DNA from: Paraliobacillus sp044383835
GTDB taxonomy: Bacteria; Bacillota; Bacilli; Bacillales; Amphibacillaceae
Assembly: GCF_044383835.1 (NCBI RefSeq)
Contig: NZ_JBISEP010000002.1
Span: 62,001 to 126,000, forward strand
Length of the DNA stretch: 64,000 nucleotides
Direction of reading: 5' to 3'
The notes below the pieces were generated by a model. It had not been told where the DNA came from. It made no database searches and saw only the letters and a list, made by a program, of their open reading frames with translations. Positions within the stretch are counted from its first letter, which is position 1. Each line of letters starts with the position of its first letter. A program made the translations under genes and the position numbers. Positions 61,562 through 64,000 of the stretch are shown in pieces.

Positions 61562-62716
61562 TTATTTCTTCCAAAAGGGTAGCAAGTGATAAGCTATCAT
61601 TAATATTGTCCCTACAAGCGCCATGATTCCCATGTATAAATATAAAGTATTGCCTCCCAATAAATCAATAATGGCTCCACCTCCTAAGGATCCTACAATC
61701 CCAGATATGCCAAAAAAGACTGACATAAACACTAAATGACCCGTTGACTGTAGCTCCTTTGGAATAAGCCGTGTAATATAATGAAAAGCCGCCAAATAAA
61801 ATACACCAAATGTTAATCCGTGGAATACTTGAAGGCCCACAATAATAAATGGCTCATTAATGAATGCATACAAAAACCATCTAATTGTGAATAAAGCTCC
61901 TGCCGCAATAATAAACATCAATGGGTGAAATTTTCGAAACCACAAATGTGCAAAAGCAAAAACCATTGCCTCACTAGCCACACCTACAAACCACGCTACA
62001 CCGATGATGCTCTCATTACCACCTAATTGTTCAATAAACAAACCAATATAACTGTCATTCGCACGGTGTGTGATAGTCATAAACAATATTAATATTAAAA
62101 ATATAATATATGGACGATTGCGAACTAGCTTTTTTAGATCACCAAATTGAATCGGATCAACATCCACTTTAACATCTACTAAACGAAAGCATACTATCAA
62201 CGCTAAACTACCCATAATTAAATACGGAAATAGTAAATTTTGGACACCAATTAACTCTAGTACTTTACCTATAGCCAAAGAAGATACAGCAAACCCAAGT
62301 GATCCCCATGTTCTTATCGATCCAAAAGAAATACCAAGAGAGTCAGCTCTTCGCTGTGCTAGACTATCCGCTAACGCGCCAATAGGAGCAGTAAAGAAAT
62401 AATACACTCCCGCCATTATTAATAAAAGAGGAAGAATTGTCATTTGAAAGAAAAAAACACTACTAACTAAAAGACCAATTAAACAAATCATTAAAATGCG
62501 CTTAACTGTTTGATATTTATCACTCATATAGCCCCAAAAAGGCTGTGAAAAAATGGATACAGTTGGACCTACTGCTAAAACCCAACCAATCTCACTCCCT
62601 GTTAAACCTCTATATTGTAGCAACAATGGTAAAAAACTAATAACTATTGTATTCGCCCCATGAAAACTGAATAATAACATTTTTAATGGAACAAGTGATT
62701 GTTCATTATTATGCAC
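61562..62716 (-). CDS. MFS transporter, LacY/NupG-like
   Basis: Twelve-segment transporter of 384 residues in the MFS_1-like group that includes YwbF and 3-phenylpropionate carriers. Motif A is WGYMSDKYQTVKRI, with SIRTWGSLGFAVSSLAIG between TM4 and TM5 and GLFIEQLGGNESIIGVAWF in the second half. The start is GTG (62716), seven bases after GGGAGAG. Substrate unknown; symport of a sugar, nucleoside or aromatic acid is typical. A repeat with a hairpin follows about 40 bases after a stretch upstream. Confidence 0.85.
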   Translation of the reverse strand: MHNNEQSLVPLKMLLFSFHGANTIVISFLPLLLQYRGLTGSEIGWVLAVGPTVSIFSQPFWGYMSDKYQTVKRILMICLIGLLVSSVFFFQMTILPLLLIMAGVYYFFTAPIGALADSLAQRRADSLGISFGSIRTWGSLGFAVSSLAIGKVLELIGVQNLLFPYLIMGSLALIVCFRLVDVKVDVDPIQFGDLKKLVRNRPYIIFLILILFMTITHRANDSYIGLFIEQLGGNESIIGVAWFVGVASEAMVFAFAHLWFRKFHPLMFIIAAGALFTIRWFLYAFINEPFIIVGLQVFHGLTFGVFYLAAFHYITRLIPKELQSTGHLVFMSVFFGISGIVGSLGGGAIIDLLGGNTLYLYMGIMALVGTILMIAYHLLPFWKK

Positions 62717-62840
62717 AAAACGTCTCTCCCTGTGTCAACGCTATATTAGTATACTATTATACGGATTAATGTTATATAAAGAAAGAGCTTTTAAGAGATT
62801 TCATATCGTCTAATCTACACGATAATTTTTTTCAATAAAT

Positions 62841-62919
62841 AAAGAGGCAGAGACTCAATAATCAAACTTTATCTAAATAGACGAATCTTAATTCTTCTTT
62901 TTAAAATTAAGATTCGTCT
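62841..62919. repeat. AGAGGCAG hairpin repeat, copy 2
   Basis: AGAGGCAGAGACTCAAT followed by a 15-pair hairpin, AGACGAATCTTAATT with AATTAAGATTCGTCT. Related to the element at 54594-54665. It sits between the CAP-domain lipoprotein gene and the MFS gene and may end the lipoprotein transcript. Confidence 0.6.
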
Positions 62920-62962
62920 TTTAATAATCATTATTTTGATTTGTCCTAGACACTTTCTCTCA

Positions 62963-63619
62963 TTATTTTGCTATAAAGAGCTGCGTCCAATAAGCACCGT
63001 TCGTCGCATAGCCAACACCGATATGCGTTATTTTTTGGTTTAAAATATTCTTTCTATGACCTGGGCTATTCATCCAACCAGCAACTACTTCTTCAGGCGA
63101 TTGTTGTCCTGACGCAATATTTTCTGCTGCTGTGGTGTAGTCAATTCCAAGTTCCTGTAGCATGTCAAAAGGAGATCCATATGTCGGTGACCTGTGAGAA
63201 AAATAATTGTTTTTGGCCATGTCTTCTGACTTCATTTGAGCAGCACGAGATAATTCCGTATCCATTTGCAACTCGCTTAATCCTTGTTTTTTTCTTTCAG
63301 CATTTGTTAACTGAATCACTTCTTGCTGAAAAGATGAATCGGCCTCGATTTGTTCATTTTCTCTACGTTGGTTTTTCTCTGGAGGTGCTGTTCGAACGCC
63401 TTGATCATTTGTAAAAATGTTTTGTTCCCGACCTGGTTGGATAGGCAATGGATGATTTTTTGTTTGCCGCTCCTGATTTGCATATGGATTTTCTCCACCA
63501 AAGCTGATCGGCTCAGTATCTAATTGATTTCTTTGTTTTTCTGCTTGATCCGATATATTATTTGCACAACCCATCAATAAAAAGCCAATTATCGTTACAT
63601 ACATTAAATGTTTTATCAT
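62963..63619 (-). CDS. CAP-domain lipoprotein, YkwD-like
   Basis: Surface lipoprotein of 218 residues. The signal ends in the lipobox LLMGCAN (Cys18). After a Gln/Arg/Pro-rich linker comes a CAP (SCP/PR1) domain: LTNAERKKQGLSELQMD, NNYFSHRSPTYGSPFDM, the AENIASG motif and WMNSPGHRKNILN, with the conserved His and Glu residues. Bacillus YkwD-type proteins are secreted and often spore- or coat-linked; function is not established. GGAGGGAAAACAT precedes the ATG. Single gene. Confidence 0.9.
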   Translation of the reverse strand: MIKHLMYVTIIGFLLMGCANNISDQAEKQRNQLDTEPISFGGENPYANQERQTKNHPLPIQPGREQNIFTNDQGVRTAPPEKNQRRENEQIEADSSFQQEVIQLTNAERKKQGLSELQMDTELSRAAQMKSEDMAKNNYFSHRSPTYGSPFDMLQELGIDYTTAAENIASGQQSPEEVVAGWMNSPGHRKNILNQKITHIGVGYATNGAYWTQLFIAK

Positions 63620-64000
63620 ATGTTTTCCCTCCTACACATAATATCACTCAATCTTTAAATATTATGTGCACCCATACGTACTCAGGTTAAGAAAAAAAGA
63701 GCCAAACATGTCAGATATCTACATACAGATAATAACAACAAAAAAGCTTCGTAAAAAAGGATACAAAGCTTGCTAGCGAGTTTATTTCCAGGTATCTGTA
63801 TAGGATTGCTTGATTAGGAAAACATTTGTAATATAGAGGCACTTTCTTTTTTCAATCAATGTGATCTTAATACCTTTCAATCATATATAGCATATTGTTT
63901 AGAGAAAAAATTGTTCTAATCCATTCATTAGTTAACTATTCCCTCAATAATAGTCTTCCTATTCTAAAAATATTTTTTTGAAATTCCATTCACTAAAAAG
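63620..64000. other. Intergenic end of window, nothing recognised
   Basis: 380 bases of AT-rich sequence with no gene, repeat or RNA motif that I can support. Confidence 0.45.

Noticed and set aside
1..64000. tRNA, rRNA, CRISPR array, prophage or complete insertion sequence
   Set aside because: No cloverleaf, rRNA text, regularly spaced repeat or phage gene set was seen. The two transposase remnants lack identifiable ends.

Overview
The window looks like a chromosomal segment of a low-GC, Gram-positive Bacillaceae. The evidence is strongly AT-rich intergenic DNA, AGGAGG-type ribosome binding sites, sigma-A type promoters (TTGACA-17-TATAAT), T-box leaders, preQ1 and purine riboswitches, and Bacillus-type gene content (HelD, YpuA-like, YkpA-like ABC-F, LysM/3D cell-wall protein). 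A halotolerant genus such as Gracilibacillus, Oceanobacillus or Virgibacillus is my guess from overall flavour and is not proven here. No rRNA, tRNA, CRISPR array, prophage or complete mobile element was seen.

Layout. 1-4.1 kb: 5' part of topB (minus), a lipoprotein phosphoesterase and an AIM24-family protein. 4.2-5.5 kb: a decayed ISL3-family transposase. 5.6-9.2 kb: an AbrB-type regulator with an ABC transporter, then a Rap/PlcR-like HTH-TPR regulator. 9.4-12.9 kb: an ABC-F ATPase and an NADH oxidase whose promoter overlaps a Rex-like operator. 13.0-20.0 kb: a complete trpEGDCFBA operon (minus) behind two tandem tryptophan T-box leaders. 20.1-23.2 kb: a stand-alone C-terminal half of 3-dehydroquinate synthase II, a divergent 42-residue membrane peptide, a LysM/3D protein and a nitroreductase. 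23.4-29.5 kb: a galKETM Leloir operon and a convergent ROK repressor; the two promoters share an identical AT-only 15-mer. 29.8-36.6 kb: adenine deaminase behind a purine riboswitch, HAD, NUDIX, aldo/keto reductase and HelD. 37-43 kb: an MFS pump, two pseudogene remnants, a DUF1002 protein, RidA, a YjbQ-like protein, a sirtuin and a YhdH-type oxidoreductase.

43.8-48 kb is the most accessory-looking part. It holds a tightly overlapped four-gene operon (ABC ATPase, large membrane permease, miniature M50-like HEIGH protease, two-TM protein) next to a broken DsbA-like thiol oxidoreductase and a second ISL3 remnant. I read it as a possible orphaned peptide-export or immunity module. 48.1-53.9 kb: preQ1 riboswitch-queF-VUT transporter, then argCJBD behind an ARG-box promoter. 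54-59.3 kb: sucrose utilisation (scrB, PTS EIIBC, LacI regulator with palindromic operators and a cre site) plus an orphan PTS IIB. 59.4-63.6 kb: AEC transporter, split ThrE exporter, MFS transporter and a CAP-domain lipoprotein.

How the parts work together. Much of the window is biosynthesis and sugar use under local RNA or operator control: Trp by T-boxes, queuosine precursor by preQ1, purine salvage by a purine aptamer, Arg by an ArgR-type box, galactose by ROK, sucrose by LacI plus CcpA, and NADH by Rex. The strongest candidates for something undescribed are the half-length DHQ synthase II beside trp and the ABC/M50 operon at 43.8-46.6 kb.
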